Shown here piece by piece: positions 46,366 through 59,825 of a stretch of DNA of 64,000 nucleotides. The translations under genes were made by a program, and so were the position numbers. The notes beneath the pieces were generated by a model. The model made no database searches, was not told the origin of the DNA, and was given only the letters and a program-made list of their open reading frames with translations. Numbering within the stretch: the stretch's first letter is position 1; every line of letters starts with the position of its first letter. This DNA is from Helicobacter pylori (lineage in GTDB: Bacteria; Campylobacterota; Campylobacteria; Campylobacterales; Helicobacteraceae), in assembly GCF_030323545.1 (NCBI RefSeq), contig NZ_CP122954.1, forward strand, positions 310,001-374,000, in the 5' to 3' direction.

Positions 46366-46899
46366 ATGCTAGAAAAGTTGATTGAAAGAGTGTTGTTTGC
46401 CACTCGTTGGTTGCTAGCCCCCTTATGCATTGCCATGTCGTTAGTGTTGGTGGTTTTAGGCTATGTGTTCATGAAAGAATTGTGGCACATGCTCAGCCAT
46501 TTAGACACCATTAGTGAAACGGATTTGGTTTTATCAGCCTTAGGTTTAGTGGATTTGTTGTTTATGGCCGGACTTGTTTTAATGGTGTTGCTCGCCAGTT
46601 ATGAAAGCTTTGTTTCTAAATTAGACAAGGTGGATGCCAGCGAAATCACTTGGCTAAAACACACGGATTTTAACGCTTTAAAATTAAAGGTTTCGCTCTC
46701 CATTGTAGCCATTTCGGCGATTTTTTTGCTCAAACGCTACATGAGTTTAGAAGACGTTCTATCCAGCATTCCTAAGGATGCACCCCTATCGCATAACCCC
46801 ATTTTTTGGCAAGTGGTGATCCATTTGGTGTTTGTGTGTTCAGCGCTTTTAGCCGCCGTTACCAATAACATCGCTTTTTCGCAAAATAAAGGGCATTAA
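46366..46899 (+). CDS. YqhA/UPF0114 family membrane protein
   Basis: Predicted 177-residue inner membrane protein. The ATG at 46366 (MLEKLIERVLFATRWLLAPL) is chosen over a TTG two codons upstream. Four hydrophobic helices are visible, near residues 13-35, 55-80, 105-125 and 145-165. The N-terminal ERVLFATRWLLAP and the middle SKLDKVDASEITWLK are features of the YqhA family. The function is unknown. It has its own TATAAT and converges with the phospholipase-D-family gene. Confidence 0.85.
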   Translation: MLEKLIERVLFATRWLLAPLCIAMSLVLVVLGYVFMKELWHMLSHLDTISETDLVLSALGLVDLLFMAGLVLMVLLASYESFVSKLDKVDASEITWLKHTDFNALKLKVSLSIVAISAIFLLKRYMSLEDVLSSIPKDAPLSHNPIFWQVVIHLVFVCSALLAAVTNNIAFSQNKGH

Positions 46900-46904
46900 A
46901 AATT

Positions 46905-48413
46905 TTAAAGCTCTCTTTCAGGGAGGACTTTAGACCATTCTTTAATCAAGCGCAAAAAGAAGGAAGTGTCAGGCGAAGTTTTTTCATGGATTAAAATCCC
47001 TTCTTCCACCGCTTCCCAAATCACTCTATGCCGATACACCACCAAATGCCATGCTTGTTGGGCGTGATCTTTAAGCGACAAACGCACTCTTTTAGCAAAA
47101 GACGGGTTGTCAAACAAAACCGCGCTCTCAGTGTTGATGTATGCAGAGCGCGGATCAATATTAAAACTCCCTAGAAGCGTTAAATTGTCATCAAAAACAA
47201 TCGTCTTGCCGTGTAAGGAATGTTTGGTGCTAAAGCGCCCTTTAATCTGGCGGTTGAAAAAATCGTTTCGTATTTCATAGACATTCGCGCCCATTCGCAC
47301 TAATTGGTTGCGATACCTTTCCCATGCCCCATAGACCACTATCGCATCAGTAGATGAAAGGGAATTGGTAAGAATATTCAATTCAATCCCCTTAGAAATT
47401 TGATTTTTAAAGATTTTCATCATCTTTTTGCCTGGAATAAAATACGATGAAGCGATAAAAACGGAGTCCTTAGCGTTTCTAAGGGCTTTCTCAAAAGCGA
47501 TTTTGATAGGCGAATACAAGGGCGTGTCAATTTTTTCGGGCAAGTCGGCTAAAAAAATGGCGTTCCCGTAATAAATGGGGTATTGGTATTTTTGGAAGCG
47601 TTCTATAAAATCATTGATTTTTTTTTCAAACTGGTTTTTGTCTTCAGCGCTGATAGGGATTTTTTCATGGAGTTTAGCGATTTCTTTAGTGTTGTTTTTG
47701 AGTCTTTTATGGGTTCTCAATAATGAAACAGGGATAGAGCGGTGGAACCTCCAATAGCGTTCAAAGCTTTCTTTGGCTTTTGAAGCAACCCCCCCAAAAA
47801 ACAAAGCGTCTAAATCTAAAAAATTCGTGTCTAAATCGTTATCAAAATAATTATCCCCAATATTGCGCCCCCCTATAATGACAGCGAAATTATCCACGAT
47901 GAAAAGTTTGTTGTGCATGCGTTTTTTAATGCGCTCATAATCCGCAAGCATTTCAAAATAACGCAAGCCTTTATTGCGGATATAGTAGGGGTTAAAAATT
48001 TTCACTTCAATATTTTTATGGAAATTTAAAAGCATAATATCTGAAAAATCCGAATCCAATCCGTTATCGTCTAAAAGAATGCGCACTTTTACCCCACGAT
48101 TGGCCGCATTTAAAAGTTCTTTAGCGATCACTTGAGAGGAAAGATCGTTCTTATAGATATAAGTTTGCATGTCAATGCTTTTTTGGCTCATTCTGATAAG
48201 ACCCACTCTATGCAATAAGGCATCAAAGCCGTCTTCTAAAAGAATGGCCGTGCTACGGTTAGGGTTTTCTTTTAAATTTTTAGCGTATAAGCTCCCAATG
48301 GTGGTAGTGTAGGGATCATAAGAAATAGGGGGGCTTGAAATGGGAGTCTTATAAACTAACCCAAAGCACCCATTAAAAAAAAAGACGCTTAAAAGGATTA
48401 AAAAGATTTTCAA
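46905..48413 (-). CDS. Phospholipase D-family lipoprotein (cardiolipin synthase-like)
   Basis: Predicted 502-residue protein with two HKD active-site motifs: HNKLFIVDNFAVIIGGRN (about residues 165-182) and HGKTIVFDDNLTLLGSFN (about 401-418), each with the expected His, Lys, Asp and downstream Gly/Asn. The N-terminus MKIFLILLSVFFFNGCFG ends in a lipobox (FNGC), so it is predicted to be a lipoprotein in the envelope. The family includes ClsC-type cardiolipin synthases, which join phospholipids; a nuclease or phospholipase role cannot be excluded. It lies 21 nt after frdB on the same strand and may be read through from the frd operon. Confidence 0.87.
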   Translation of the reverse strand: MKIFLILLSVFFFNGCFGLVYKTPISSPPISYDPYTTTIGSLYAKNLKENPNRSTAILLEDGFDALLHRVGLIRMSQKSIDMQTYIYKNDLSSQVIAKELLNAANRGVKVRILLDDNGLDSDFSDIMLLNFHKNIEVKIFNPYYIRNKGLRYFEMLADYERIKKRMHNKLFIVDNFAVIIGGRNIGDNYFDNDLDTNFLDLDALFFGGVASKAKESFERYWRFHRSIPVSLLRTHKRLKNNTKEIAKLHEKIPISAEDKNQFEKKINDFIERFQKYQYPIYYGNAIFLADLPEKIDTPLYSPIKIAFEKALRNAKDSVFIASSYFIPGKKMMKIFKNQISKGIELNILTNSLSSTDAIVVYGAWERYRNQLVRMGANVYEIRNDFFNRQIKGRFSTKHSLHGKTIVFDDNLTLLGSFNIDPRSAYINTESAVLFDNPSFAKRVRLSLKDHAQQAWHLVVYRHRVIWEAVEEGILIHEKTSPDTSFFLRLIKEWSKVLPEREL

Positions 48414-48434
48414 AAACGACCCACTAAAAAGAAA

Positions 48435-51309
<2,875 letters not shown>

Positions 51310-51318
51310 TTTCTACCT

Positions 51319-52086
51319 TTATTCTTTGTGGAATTTCCCATCAGCTTCTATGGCTTCTTGCATGGTTTTAATGCCATTGTCCTTATTTTCTAAACCTTTT
51401 TTAATGTAAGCCCCATAGGTGCAAAGCCCTAAAACAATAAAAAACACGCTCATCACCCATTTGACTTTTCTCAAGCCTTGAATGCTCACATTCTTAAACC
51501 ACCCCCATTTAATCGCTAAGCGATACAACCCAATAGAGCCATGCAATTCTACGGCAAACAATAAGAAAATATACAAAAGCCAAAAGTTTTGCGTTACAAA
51601 ACGATAGCTTGAACCATGAGGCCCGATACTTTCAGGCTCTGTGAGCATGACAAACAAGTGGATACTCGCTAAGAAAAACATTGCAAACCCGGTTAAGGCT
51701 TGAATAAACCACAAGCTTGTATCGCCATGCTTCATCAAATGCTTGTGGGTTTTAAAAACTTTGTATTGCCTGTAATTGATAGGGAATTTCCTTAACGCCA
51801 AAAAAGCATGCACGACTAAAATAAGAATAATCCCTGCTGCAACCACGCTCACAATAGCCGGCTCGCCTGCTTTTAAAAACAAGCTCCCTTCAAAAAATTT
51901 CGCCACTTTATACATGGCTTCATCGCTAATCAAGATACTTGAGACCAAAAACATGTGTGCTATCATAAAGAGCGCTAAAATCAAGCCCGTAGCACTCTGT
52001 AAAAAATCTAGCTTAGCATAAATACCGCTCTTTTTAAGCCCTTTGCTAGCGCCATAATAACCCTCTATAATCTCTTCTTGTTGCAT
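51319..52086 (-). CDS. frdC: Fumarate reductase cytochrome b subunit
   Basis: Predicted 255-residue dihaem membrane anchor that passes electrons from menaquinol to FrdB. The ATG at 52086 (MQQEEIIEGYYGASKGLKKS) has GGAGCAG upstream; an extension of 18 codons is rejected. Five membrane helices are visible: about 30-50, 75-95, 125-150, 165-185 and 205-225. Haem-ligand histidines fall in MIAHMFLVS (about 43), VVHAFLALRKF, SIHLFVM and VELHGSIGLYR. It heads the frdCAB operon on the minus strand. Confidence 0.95.
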   Translation of the reverse strand: MQQEEIIEGYYGASKGLKKSGIYAKLDFLQSATGLILALFMIAHMFLVSSILISDEAMYKVAKFFEGSLFLKAGEPAIVSVVAAGIILILVVHAFLALRKFPINYRQYKVFKTHKHLMKHGDTSLWFIQALTGFAMFFLASIHLFVMLTEPESIGPHGSSYRFVTQNFWLLYIFLLFAVELHGSIGLYRLAIKWGWFKNVSIQGLRKVKWVMSVFFIVLGLCTYGAYIKKGLENKDNGIKTMQEAIEADGKFHKE

Positions 52087-52255
52087 AAAACTGCTCCTAA
52101 AAACTCTAAAATTAACCTGAATCGCTTGACGCAAAAACACTGCCTTAATTTTACTACATTTGAAATAATTTTTCTTATAAACAAAACCTAAATTGAGAAA
52201 AAATGCAATTCAAGGGGGCTATTGTTTAAAATTTACATTTTTTAACGCTATTAGA

Positions 52256-52261
52256 TATAAT
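52256..52261 (+). promoter_or_regulatory. -10 box of tpiA-fabI-lpxD
   Basis: TATAAT (context TTAGATATAATAAGG), 38 nt upstream of the tpiA ATG. Confidence 0.65.
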
Positions 52262-52298
52262 AAGGGATAGTTACCACCTATAAAATAAGGATCATTCA

Positions 52299-53003
52299 AT
52301 GACAAAAATTGCTATGGCTAATTTTAAATCCGCTATGCCTATTTATAAAAGCCATGCGTATTTAGAAGAATTAGAAAAGACTTTAAAACCGCAGCATTTT
52401 GATAGGGTGTTTGTATTCCCTGATTTTTTGGGGTTATTGCCTAATTCGTTTTTGCATTTCACTTTAGGAGTGCAGAACGCTTACCCTAGAGATTGTGGGG
52501 CTTTTACCGGTGAAATCACTTCACAGCATTTAGAGGAACTGAAAATCAACACGCTTTTAATAGGGCATAGCGAGAGGCGAGCGCTTTTAAAGGAAAGCCC
52601 TAGCTTTTTGAAAGAAAAGTTTGATTTTTTTAAAAGTAAAAATTTTAAAATTGTTTATTGTATTGGCGAAGCATTAACGACCAGAGAAAAGGGTTTAGTG
52701 GCTGTAAAGGAATTTTTAAATGAGCAATTGGAAAATATTGATCTTAATTATCCTAATTTAGTGGTGGCGTATGAGCCTATTTGGGCGATTGGCACAAAAA
52801 AGAGCGCTTCTTTAGAAGATATTTATCTCACGCATGGTTTTTTAAAGCAAATTTTAAATCAAAAAACGCCCTTGTTGTATGGGGGGAGCGTGAACACACA
52901 AAACGCTAAAGAAATTTTAGGGATTGATAGCGTGGATGGCTTGTTGATCGGGAGCGCGTCTTGGGAATTAGAAAATTTTAAAACAATCATTTCATTTTTA
53001 TAA
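52299..53003 (+). CDS. tpiA: Triosephosphate isomerase, short form
   Basis: Predicted 234-residue glycolytic/gluconeogenic enzyme interconverting dihydroxyacetone phosphate and glyceraldehyde 3-phosphate. The substrate lysine is in MANFKSAMP (Lys 11 region), the catalytic His in [10 protein letters not shown] (about 88-97), and the catalytic Glu in [12 protein letters not shown] (about 151-162). The phosphate-binding [10 protein letters not shown] and GLLIGSASW follow. It is about 15-20 residues shorter than most TPIs, a known trait of H. pylori. ATG follows AAGGATCATTC. fabI starts 9 nt later. Confidence 0.96.
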   Translation: MTKIAMANFKSAMPIYKSHAYLEELEKTLKPQHFDRVFVFPDFLGLLPNSFLHFTLGVQNAYPRDCGAFTGEITSQHLEELKINTLLIGHSERRALLKESPSFLKEKFDFFKSKNFKIVYCIGEALTTREKGLVAVKEFLNEQLENIDLNYPNLVVAYEPIWAIGTKKSASLEDIYLTHGFLKQILNQKTPLLYGGSVNTQNAKEILGIDSVDGLLIGSASWELENFKTIISFL

Positions 53004-53840
<837 letters not shown>

Positions 53841-53849
53841 GGGGTATTG

Positions 53850-54860
53850 ATGAAATTAAGCGAATTGTTGAGCGCCTATTCTATTGAAACGGAATTTTCA
53901 AACGATTTTGAAGTGCATGCCTTAGCGGAATTGGATAAGGCTACGCCTAATGATATTAGCTATGTTGATCAAGCGCGTTACCTTAAACTTTTAAAAGATT
54001 CTAAAGCCGGGGCGGTGTTTATCCGTAAAAAAGAATCTTCTAAAGTGCCAAAACGCATGCAAGCTTTAATCGTGGATAACCCGCATTTAGCCTTTGCCAA
54101 AGCTTCGCATGCCTTTAAAATCCCTTTTTTTAAAAACCCAGAAAGCGTTATTGAGCCTAAACATTTTGAAAAAGTAACGATCATGCCTAATGTTATGATT
54201 GGAGAGGGCGTAGAAATTGGCGAAAATTCTTTGATTTATCCGGGCGTGGTGATCGCTGATGGGGTCAAAATCGGTAAAAATTGTATTTTGTATCCTCGTG
54301 TGGTTTTGTATCAAAACACGATTTTAGAAGACAATGTTACTATCCATGCAGGCAGTGTGATCGGAGGCGATGGCTTTGGTTATGCGCACACCGCTTTAGG
54401 AGAGCATGTCAAAATTGAGCATGTGGGGATTGTTAGGATTCAAAAAAATGTAGAAATTGGAGCTAACACAGCGATTGATAGGGCGGTGTTTGGCGAGACT
54501 TTGATTAAAGAGGGCGTTAAGATTGATAACCTGGTTCAAATCGGGCATAATTGCGTTTTAGGCGAACACAGTATCGTTGTTTCTCAAGTGGGCTTGAGCG
54601 GCTCTACAACCACTGGCCGTAATGTGGTTTTTGGCGGGCAAGTGGGCATTGGGGGGCATTTGCATGTGGGCGAATTCACTCAAATTGGGGGTAAAAGTGC
54701 GGTGGGTAAAGACTTGCCCCCTAACACTAATTTTGCCGGAGCGATCCCTGCTATGGAAATCCATGAATGGCACCATTTCCTGGCTCATTTACGAACGAAT
54801 TTCAGGAAACAGCAAAAAACGAGTTTGTTGCAAAAAGCTAAAGGGTTTTTCAAGTCTTAA
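53850..54860 (+). CDS. lpxD: UDP-3-O-acylglucosamine N-acyltransferase
   Basis: Predicted 336-residue lipid A enzyme that adds the N-linked hydroxyacyl chain. The ATG at 53850 follows AAGGGGTATTG. The N-terminal uridine-binding domain (about 1-100) is followed by a left-handed beta-helix of hexapeptide repeats from VTIMPNVMIGEGVEIGENS (about 108). The catalytic His is in GGDGFGYAHTALGEHVKIEH (about 172-191). QIGHNCVLGEHSIVVSQVGL and a C-terminal helix follow. It is adjacent to fabI, linking fatty acid and LPS synthesis. Confidence 0.96.
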   Translation: MKLSELLSAYSIETEFSNDFEVHALAELDKATPNDISYVDQARYLKLLKDSKAGAVFIRKKESSKVPKRMQALIVDNPHLAFAKASHAFKIPFFKNPESVIEPKHFEKVTIMPNVMIGEGVEIGENSLIYPGVVIADGVKIGKNCILYPRVVLYQNTILEDNVTIHAGSVIGGDGFGYAHTALGEHVKIEHVGIVRIQKNVEIGANTAIDRAVFGETLIKEGVKIDNLVQIGHNCVLGEHSIVVSQVGLSGSTTTGRNVVFGGQVGIGGHLHVGEFTQIGGKSAVGKDLPPNTNFAGAIPAMEIHEWHHFLAHLRTNFRKQQKTSLLQKAKGFFKS

Positions 54861-54875
54861 AGAATGAAATAAGCT

Positions 54876-54881
54876 ATAATA
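54876..54881 (+). promoter_or_regulatory. -10 box of metK
   Basis: TATAAT (context AAGCTATAATAAGCC), 44 nt upstream of the metK ATG. Confidence 0.6.
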
Positions 54882-54924
54882 AGCCCATTTTGAATACGAA
54901 TGATTATTTTAATAAGGACAATCA

Positions 54925-56082
54925 ATGAAAGATAGTTTTCTTTTCACTTCTGAATCAGTAACCGAGGGGCATCCTGATAAAATGGCTGATCAAATCAGCG
55001 ATGCGGTTTTAGATTACATTATTGAGCGGGATCAAAAAGCCAAAGTCGCATGCGAGACTTTAGTTTCTAACGGGTTTTGCATGATCACTGGCGAATTAAA
55101 AACTTCTGTTTATGCCCCTATGCAAGAGATTGCAAGAGAAGTGGTTAAAAAGATTGGCTATACAGACGCTCTTTATGGCTTTGATTACAGGAGCGCGGCG
55201 GTTTTGAATGGCGTTGGCGAGCAAAGCCCCGATATTAATCAAGGCGTGGATAGAGAAGATGGCGAGATTGGGGCAGGGGATCAAGGGCTTATGTTTGGTT
55301 ATGCGTGCAAGGAGACTGAAACGCTCATGCCCTTACCCATTCATTTAGCGCACCAGCTCACTTTCGCTCTGGCTCAAAAAAGAAAAGACAACACTCTGCC
55401 TTTTTTAAGGCCTGATGGCAAGTCTCAAGTGAGCGTGCGTTATGAAAACAACAAGCCTATAAGCATTGATACGATCGTTATTTCCACCCAACATTCCCCA
55501 GAAGTTTCGCAAAAGCATTTAAAAGAAGCCGTGATTGAAGAGATCGTGTATAAGGTTTTACCCAAAGAATATTTGCATGACAATATCAAGTTTTTTGTCA
55601 ATCCTACGGGAAAATTCGTTATCGGTGGGCCGCAAGGCGATGCGGGCTTAACGGGCAGGAAAATCATCGTGGACACTTATGGGGGGAGTTGCCCGCATGG
55701 CGGGGGAGCGTTTAGCGGGAAAGACCCCAGTAAAGTGGATAGGAGCGCGGCTTATGCGGCCCGCTATGTGGCTAAAAATTTGGTAGCGAGTGGGGTTTGC
55801 GATAAAGCGACCGTGCAGCTTGCTTATGCGATTGGGGTGATAGAGCCAGTGTCTATCTATGTGAACACGCATAACACGAGCAAGTATTCAAGTGCGGAGT
55901 TGGAAAAATGCGTGAAAGCGGTTTTCAAACTCACGCCAAAAGGCATTATTGAAAGCTTGGATTTGTTAAGACCCATTTATTCGCTCACTTCAGCTTATGG
56001 GCATTTTGGGCGCGAATTAGAGGAATTCACTTGGGAAAAAACCAACAAAGCTGAGGAGATTAAAGCGTTCTTTAAGCGTTAA
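54925..56082 (+). CDS. metK: S-adenosylmethionine synthetase
   Basis: Predicted 385-residue enzyme making AdoMet from methionine and ATP. It begins [20 protein letters not shown], with the ATP-binding GHPDK (about 17-21). [16 protein letters not shown] (about 114-129) and [19 protein letters not shown] (about 256-274) are family signatures containing metal and phosphate ligands. The ATG follows AAGGACAATC. No SAM riboswitch is seen in the short leader. It supplies AdoMet to the many DNA methyltransferases of this species. Confidence 0.98.
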   Translation: MKDSFLFTSESVTEGHPDKMADQISDAVLDYIIERDQKAKVACETLVSNGFCMITGELKTSVYAPMQEIAREVVKKIGYTDALYGFDYRSAAVLNGVGEQSPDINQGVDREDGEIGAGDQGLMFGYACKETETLMPLPIHLAHQLTFALAQKRKDNTLPFLRPDGKSQVSVRYENNKPISIDTIVISTQHSPEVSQKHLKEAVIEEIVYKVLPKEYLHDNIKFFVNPTGKFVIGGPQGDAGLTGRKIIVDTYGGSCPHGGGAFSGKDPSKVDRSAAYAARYVAKNLVASGVCDKATVQLAYAIGVIEPVSIYVNTHNTSKYSSAELEKCVKAVFKLTPKGIIESLDLLRPIYSLTSAYGHFGRELEEFTWEKTNKAEEIKAFFKR

Positions 56083-56118
56083 AAAATATTTTAAGGGTAA
56101 TATTTTAAAAAATTTTTG

Positions 56119-56124
56119 TATAAT
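56119..56124 (+). promoter_or_regulatory. -10 box of ndk
   Basis: TATAAT preceded by TTTTTG, 23 nt upstream of the ndk TTG start, giving a very short leader. Confidence 0.6.
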
Positions 56125-56147
56125 CAACAATTCACAAGGAGTTTAAA

Positions 56148-56561
56148 TTGAAACAAAGAACGCTGTCTATTATTAAACCGGATGCACTTAAGAAAAAAGT
56201 GGTAGGCAAAATCATTGATCGCTTTGAGAGTAACGGCTTGGAAGTGATTGCTATGAAACGCTTGCATTTGAGCGTTAAAGACGCTGAAAACTTTTATGCG
56301 ATCCACAGAGAGAGACCCTTTTTTAAAGATTTGATAGAATTTATGGTCAGTGGTCCGGTGGTGGTTATGGTTTTAGAGGGCAAAGATGCGGTGGCTAAAA
56401 ACAGAGATCTTATGGGAGCGACTGATCCCAAACTCGCTCAAAAAGGCACTATCAGAGCGGATTTTGCTGAAAGCATTGACGCTAATGCGGTGCATGGGAG
56501 CGATAGCTTAGAAAACGCGCACAATGAAATCGCTTTCTTTTTTGCCGCTAGAGATCTTTAA
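56148..56561 (+). CDS. ndk: Nucleoside diphosphate kinase
   Basis: Predicted 137-residue cytoplasmic kinase balancing nucleoside triphosphates. It starts with TTG at 56148, strongly supported by AAGGAG 8 nt upstream, giving [20 protein letters not shown]. The phosphohistidine is in [12 protein letters not shown] (about 112-123). [20 protein letters not shown] (about 71-90) forms the nucleotide site. Length is typical. It leads a run ndk, yceD-like, rpmF, plsX, fabH. Confidence 0.97.
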   Translation: MKQRTLSIIKPDALKKKVVGKIIDRFESNGLEVIAMKRLHLSVKDAENFYAIHRERPFFKDLIEFMVSGPVVVMVLEGKDAVAKNRDLMGATDPKLAQKGTIRADFAESIDANAVHGSDSLENAHNEIAFFFAARDL

Positions 56562-56585
56562 GGTTTAAGGGCGTTTTAAGTAAGC

Positions 56586-56942
56586 ATGCAATTTGAAATG
56601 CGTAAAATCGCTTTTAATGCACCTAAAGCGTTTTCTTTAGAGCATGAGGGAGTGGTTTTAGAGGGCGAAGTTATACGAGTGGGGGCGAAATTGTTTCGTT
56701 TGGAAGCGCACCTTAAGGGTGAATTGATGCTTATTTGCGATACAAGCGGTAAGGAGTTTAAAAAAAGCCTTGATGAGTCGTTGGTTTTGCATATTTCAGA
56801 CGGGTTGTGGGATACGCAAAGCCAAAGTTTGGATTTTGATAATTTAGATGTTATTGAATCTTTCAATGGTTTTATTGATTTGAGCGAAATTTTACGCTCT
56901 GAAGTGGAGTCTATTAGATTAGACTACCATTATGCAGATTGA
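56586..56942 (+). CDS. YceD/DUF177 family protein
   Basis: Predicted 118-residue cytoplasmic protein. The pattern LICDTSGKEFKKSLDESLVL (about 58-77) followed by an acidic segment and DLSEILRSEVESIRLDYHYAD is the YceD/DUF177 family layout; only one of the usual cysteines (LICDTSG) is kept. The gene lies directly before rpmF, as is nearly universal for this family, whose members are linked to 23S rRNA accumulation. The link rests on gene position and pattern. Confidence 0.8.
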   Translation: MQFEMRKIAFNAPKAFSLEHEGVVLEGEVIRVGAKLFRLEAHLKGELMLICDTSGKEFKKSLDESLVLHISDGLWDTQSQSLDFDNLDVIESFNGFIDLSEILRSEVESIRLDYHYAD

Positions 56943-56957
56943 AATGAAGGAGAATTT

Positions 56958-57104
56958 ATGGCAGTACCTGATAGAAGAGTGAGTAAGACAAGAGCGGCAA
57001 AAAGGCGCACGCATTATAGCGTTAAGTTGGCTAAACCTGTGAAAGCCAAAGATGGCACTTGGAAGCTTCCCCACCATATTAACAAATTTACTAAAGAATA
57101 CTAG
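56958..57104 (+). CDS. rpmF: 50S ribosomal protein L32
   Basis: Predicted 48-residue basic ribosomal protein beginning [36 protein letters not shown] forms the C-terminus. The zinc-binding cysteines found in many L32 proteins are absent, so this is a zinc-independent form. The ATG at 56958 follows AAGGAGAATT. It lies between the YceD-like gene and plsX, its usual neighbours. Confidence 0.95.
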   Translation: MAVPDRRVSKTRAAKRRTHYSVKLAKPVKAKDGTWKLPHHINKFTKEY

Positions 57105-57167
57105 TATAAAAGCTATCTTTAGTGATAGAAAGTATTTAAAGGATTGCAACAAGCCTTTTAAGGACGC

Positions 57168-58190
57168 ATGATGAAAATTGTAATAGACTTAATGGGGGCT
57201 GACCATGGGGTTTTACCCATTATTGAGGGAGTCTCAAGGGCTTTAGAGAATAAGAGTTTTAGTGCGGTTTTAGTGGGGGATAAAGACAAAGCGACCCCTT
57301 TTATTTCTAAAGAGTTAGCCAGCAAAGTGGAAATGATCCACACGCAAGATTATATTAAAATGGAAGAAGCCGCCACCGAGGCGATTAAGCGTAAGGAATC
57401 TTCCATTTACTTGGGCATGGATATTCTAAAAAATGGGGCTGACGCTTTGATTTCAGCGGGGCATAGTGGGGCGACTATGGGTTTAGCGACCTTGCGTTTA
57501 GGGCGTATCAAGGGGGTTGAAAGGCCTGCTATTTGCACTTTAATGCCTAGCGTTGGCAAACGCCCTAGCGTGCTGTTAGACGCGGGAGCGAACACGGATT
57601 GCAAGCCTGAGTATTTGATTGATTTTGCTCTTATGGGGTATGAATACGCTAAAAGCGTGCTGCATTATGATAGCCCTAAGGTGGGTCTTTTGAGTAATGG
57701 CGAAGAAGATATTAAAGGGAACATGCTCGTTAAAGAAACGCATAAAATGCTGAAAGCTTATGACTTCTTTTATGGCAATGTGGAGGGGAGCGATATTTTC
57801 AAAGGGGTTGTGGATGTGGTGGTTTGCGATGGCTTTATGGGGAATGTGGTCTTAAAGACAACAGAAGGGGTCGCTAGCGCAATAGGCTCTATTTTTAAAG
57901 ATGAAATTAAAAGCTCTTTTAAATCTAAAATGGGGGCTTTGATGCTTAAGAATGCGTTTGGTATTTTAAAACAAAAAACCGATTACGCTGAATATGGGGG
58001 GGCACCGCTTTTAGGCGTGAATAAAAGCGTGATCATTAGCCATGGCAAGAGCAACGCTAGAGCGATTGAATGCGCGATTTATCAGGCTATTAGCGCTGTT
58101 GAAAGTCAGGTTTGTTTGAGAATCACTCAAGCGTTTGAGAGCTTGAAGCCTAGCGTTTCTGCACATCAAAGCGATCAGCAAGACGCTTAA
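57168..58190 (+). CDS. plsX: Phosphate acyltransferase PlsX
   Basis: Predicted 340-residue enzyme converting acyl-ACP to acyl-phosphate for phospholipid synthesis. It starts at one of two adjacent ATGs (57168 or 57171), giving [20 protein letters not shown]. Family signatures include [19 protein letters not shown] (about 104-122), [20 protein letters not shown] (about 144-163), [21 protein letters not shown] (about 210-230) and [10 protein letters not shown] (about 278-287). A G7 tract at 57996-58002 codes for YGGA. It sits between rpmF and fabH as in many bacteria. Confidence 0.96.
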   Translation: MMKIVIDLMGADHGVLPIIEGVSRALENKSFSAVLVGDKDKATPFISKELASKVEMIHTQDYIKMEEAATEAIKRKESSIYLGMDILKNGADALISAGHSGATMGLATLRLGRIKGVERPAICTLMPSVGKRPSVLLDAGANTDCKPEYLIDFALMGYEYAKSVLHYDSPKVGLLSNGEEDIKGNMLVKETHKMLKAYDFFYGNVEGSDIFKGVVDVVVCDGFMGNVVLKTTEGVASAIGSIFKDEIKSSFKSKMGALMLKNAFGILKQKTDYAEYGGAPLLGVNKSVIISHGKSNARAIECAIYQAISAVESQVCLRITQAFESLKPSVSAHQSDQQDA

Positions 58191-58214
58191 AGATGACTAT
58201 TTTAAGGGGATTGA

Positions 58215-59207
58215 ATGGAATTTTACGCCTCTCTTAAATCCATTGCGATGCATGTTCCAAACGAGTGTGTGAAAAATGCAGAGTTCCAGCAATTTTTGGA
58301 TACCAGCGATGAATGGATAGAAAAAAGGACCGGTATCAAAGAACGCCGTTTCGCTAGTAATGAAGAAAAAAGCAGCGATTTAGGGGTAATAGCGGCTAAA
58401 CAGGCCATAGAGAGAGCGCATTTAACCCCACAAGACATTGATTTGGTGGTTGTAGCGACCTTAAGCCCTGATTTTTTGGCCATGCCTTCAACCGCTTGCG
58501 TGTTGAGCGCGAAATTAGGCATTGAAAACAAACCGGCGTTTGATATTTCAGCCGCTTGCACGGGTTTTATTTATTTATTATCGGTGGCTAAGGCTTATGT
58601 TGAGAGCGGGATGTGCGAAAATGTGCTGATTGTGGGGGCAGAAAAAACGAGCAGCGTGTTAGATTTTAAAGATAGGGGGACTTGTATTTTATTTGGCGAT
58701 GGGGCTGGGGCGTGCGTGATAGGCAGAACCAAGCATTTAAAAGAAAGCATTTTAGATGTGCAGATTTCAGCGAATGGGAATTTTTCTAATTATCTTTATA
58801 CGCCAAGGACTCTAAAACCCACGCCCTTTAACGCTAAAGAAGAAGCTTTAGAGCCTTTTTTGTGCATGAAAGGCAATGAAGTGTTTAAACTAGCGGTAAA
58901 AACGCTTTTAAAAGATGTGGAAATGATCTTAGAAAAAAACGCTCTCAAACCTGAAGATGTGCGTTTGTTTATCCCGCATCAAGCTAATTTTAGGATTATT
59001 CAAGCGGTGCGGGAGCATTTGGATTTTAAAGATGAGCAAGTGGTTTTAACCGTCCATAAATACGGCAACACTTCAGCAGCCAGTATCCCTATGGCCATGT
59101 GTGAAGCTTATGAAGAGGGTCGTTTGAAAAAGGGCGATTTAATGCTTTTAGACGCTTTTGGTGGGGGATTGACTTGGGGTTCAGCGTTGGTGTATTTTGG
59201 AGGGTAA
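58215..59207 (+). CDS. fabH: Beta-ketoacyl-ACP synthase III
   Basis: Predicted 330-residue enzyme starting fatty acid synthesis by joining acetyl-CoA to malonyl-ACP. The catalytic triad is visible: Cys in [12 protein letters not shown] (about 112-123), His in [10 protein letters not shown] (about 254-263) and Asn in [13 protein letters not shown] (about 283-295). [16 protein letters not shown] (about 32-47) is the usual substrate-entry signature. Length is normal. The ATG follows AAGGGGATTGA, 24 nt after plsX. Confidence 0.97.
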   Translation: MEFYASLKSIAMHVPNECVKNAEFQQFLDTSDEWIEKRTGIKERRFASNEEKSSDLGVIAAKQAIERAHLTPQDIDLVVVATLSPDFLAMPSTACVLSAKLGIENKPAFDISAACTGFIYLLSVAKAYVESGMCENVLIVGAEKTSSVLDFKDRGTCILFGDGAGACVIGRTKHLKESILDVQISANGNFSNYLYTPRTLKPTPFNAKEEALEPFLCMKGNEVFKLAVKTLLKDVEMILEKNALKPEDVRLFIPHQANFRIIQAVREHLDFKDEQVVLTVHKYGNTSAASIPMAMCEAYEEGRLKKGDLMLLDAFGGGLTWGSALVYFGG

Positions 59208-59227
59208 AAAGGATTGAAGGAGTATTG

Positions 59228-59530
59228 ATGAAAAAGATGATTTTTTTATTTTTAGTGGTGTTGGGGGGTTTAGAAGCGCAAAGCGATTATTGTAGCGATC
59301 ATTGCGAAGGCACTCCAGATAGCCGTATCCCTCCTATGGGGTTTCATTTTAGTTTTGTGCATTCAGTGAAATATTACTTGCAAGATCCGCAACAGCGTGA
59401 TCACAAGCTTAAAAAATGCCATGAGGCCTTTGATTCGACTCTTAAGGTTAATTTTATTACGAAGTCTTTTAAAAAGGATTGCAAGCATGCGCAAATGGCT
59501 TTAGAGCAGTCCCAACAAAAGACTCCATGA
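59228..59530 (+). CDS. Small secreted protein of unknown function
   Basis: Predicted 100-residue protein with a Sec signal peptide, MKKMIFLFLVVLGGLEAQSD, with EAQ cleavage near residue 18. The mature part has four Cys (YCSDHCEGTP, KKCHEAF, KKDCKHAQ), which may form two disulfides in the periplasm. The ATG at 59228 follows AAGGAGTATTG, a strong site. It lies 20 nt after fabH and may be co-transcribed. I do not recognise a family. Confidence 0.78.
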   Translation: MKKMIFLFLVVLGGLEAQSDYCSDHCEGTPDSRIPPMGFHFSFVHSVKYYLQDPQQRDHKLKKCHEAFDSTLKVNFITKSFKKDCKHAQMALEQSQQKTP

Positions 59531-59677
59531 GAGGTTTTGGTCGCTTTGTGGCAAAATTCTTTTTTAAATTTTATCCCACTAGTGCAAAAAACTCTGCCCT
59601 TTAGGTCGCAAGATGCAAACACATAGCCGTTAGGCTAAAATAGGTTAAAATACCACTAGTCTTTTATAGGGTAGGAA

Positions 59678-59825
59678 ATGTCCATGCAGACTTTAAAAAA
59701 CAAAGCCTTTCGTGTTAGCATTCAATGGAATGCTTTAGTTAGGAAGCTCCTTCCTTTAGAAAGGGGCACTCTCACGGAGTGATCTAGCTAGAAAGCCCCT
59801 TGTTTGAGGAAGGGGCGGTTTCACT
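59678..59825 (+). mobile_element. Possible IS200/IS605-type right-end remnant, duplicated
   Basis: Two degenerate copies of the same 38-nt unit lie in tandem: about 59742-59779 and 59790-59828. Each has an AAGC[T/C]CCTT...AAGGGGC hairpin (stems 59746-59752/59761-59767 and 59795-59801/59810-59816) followed by a [T/C]TCAC tail. This closely resembles the subterminal hairpin plus TTCAC found at the right ends of many IS200/IS605 elements. No tnpA or tnpB is present. A 34-codon frame (59678-59782, MSMQTLKNKAFRVSIQW...) could be a leftover. The second copy also ends the minus-strand gene to its right. Confidence 0.4.

Noticed and set aside
52087-52140. An 18-codon N-terminal extension of frdC
   Set aside because: The internal ATG at 52086 has GGAGCAG upstream and matches the known FrdC start.
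59401-59622. A 73-codon minus frame overlapping the small secreted gene after fabH
   Set aside because: It overlaps a better-supported plus-strand gene with signal peptide and strong ribosome-binding site; no start signal of its own.
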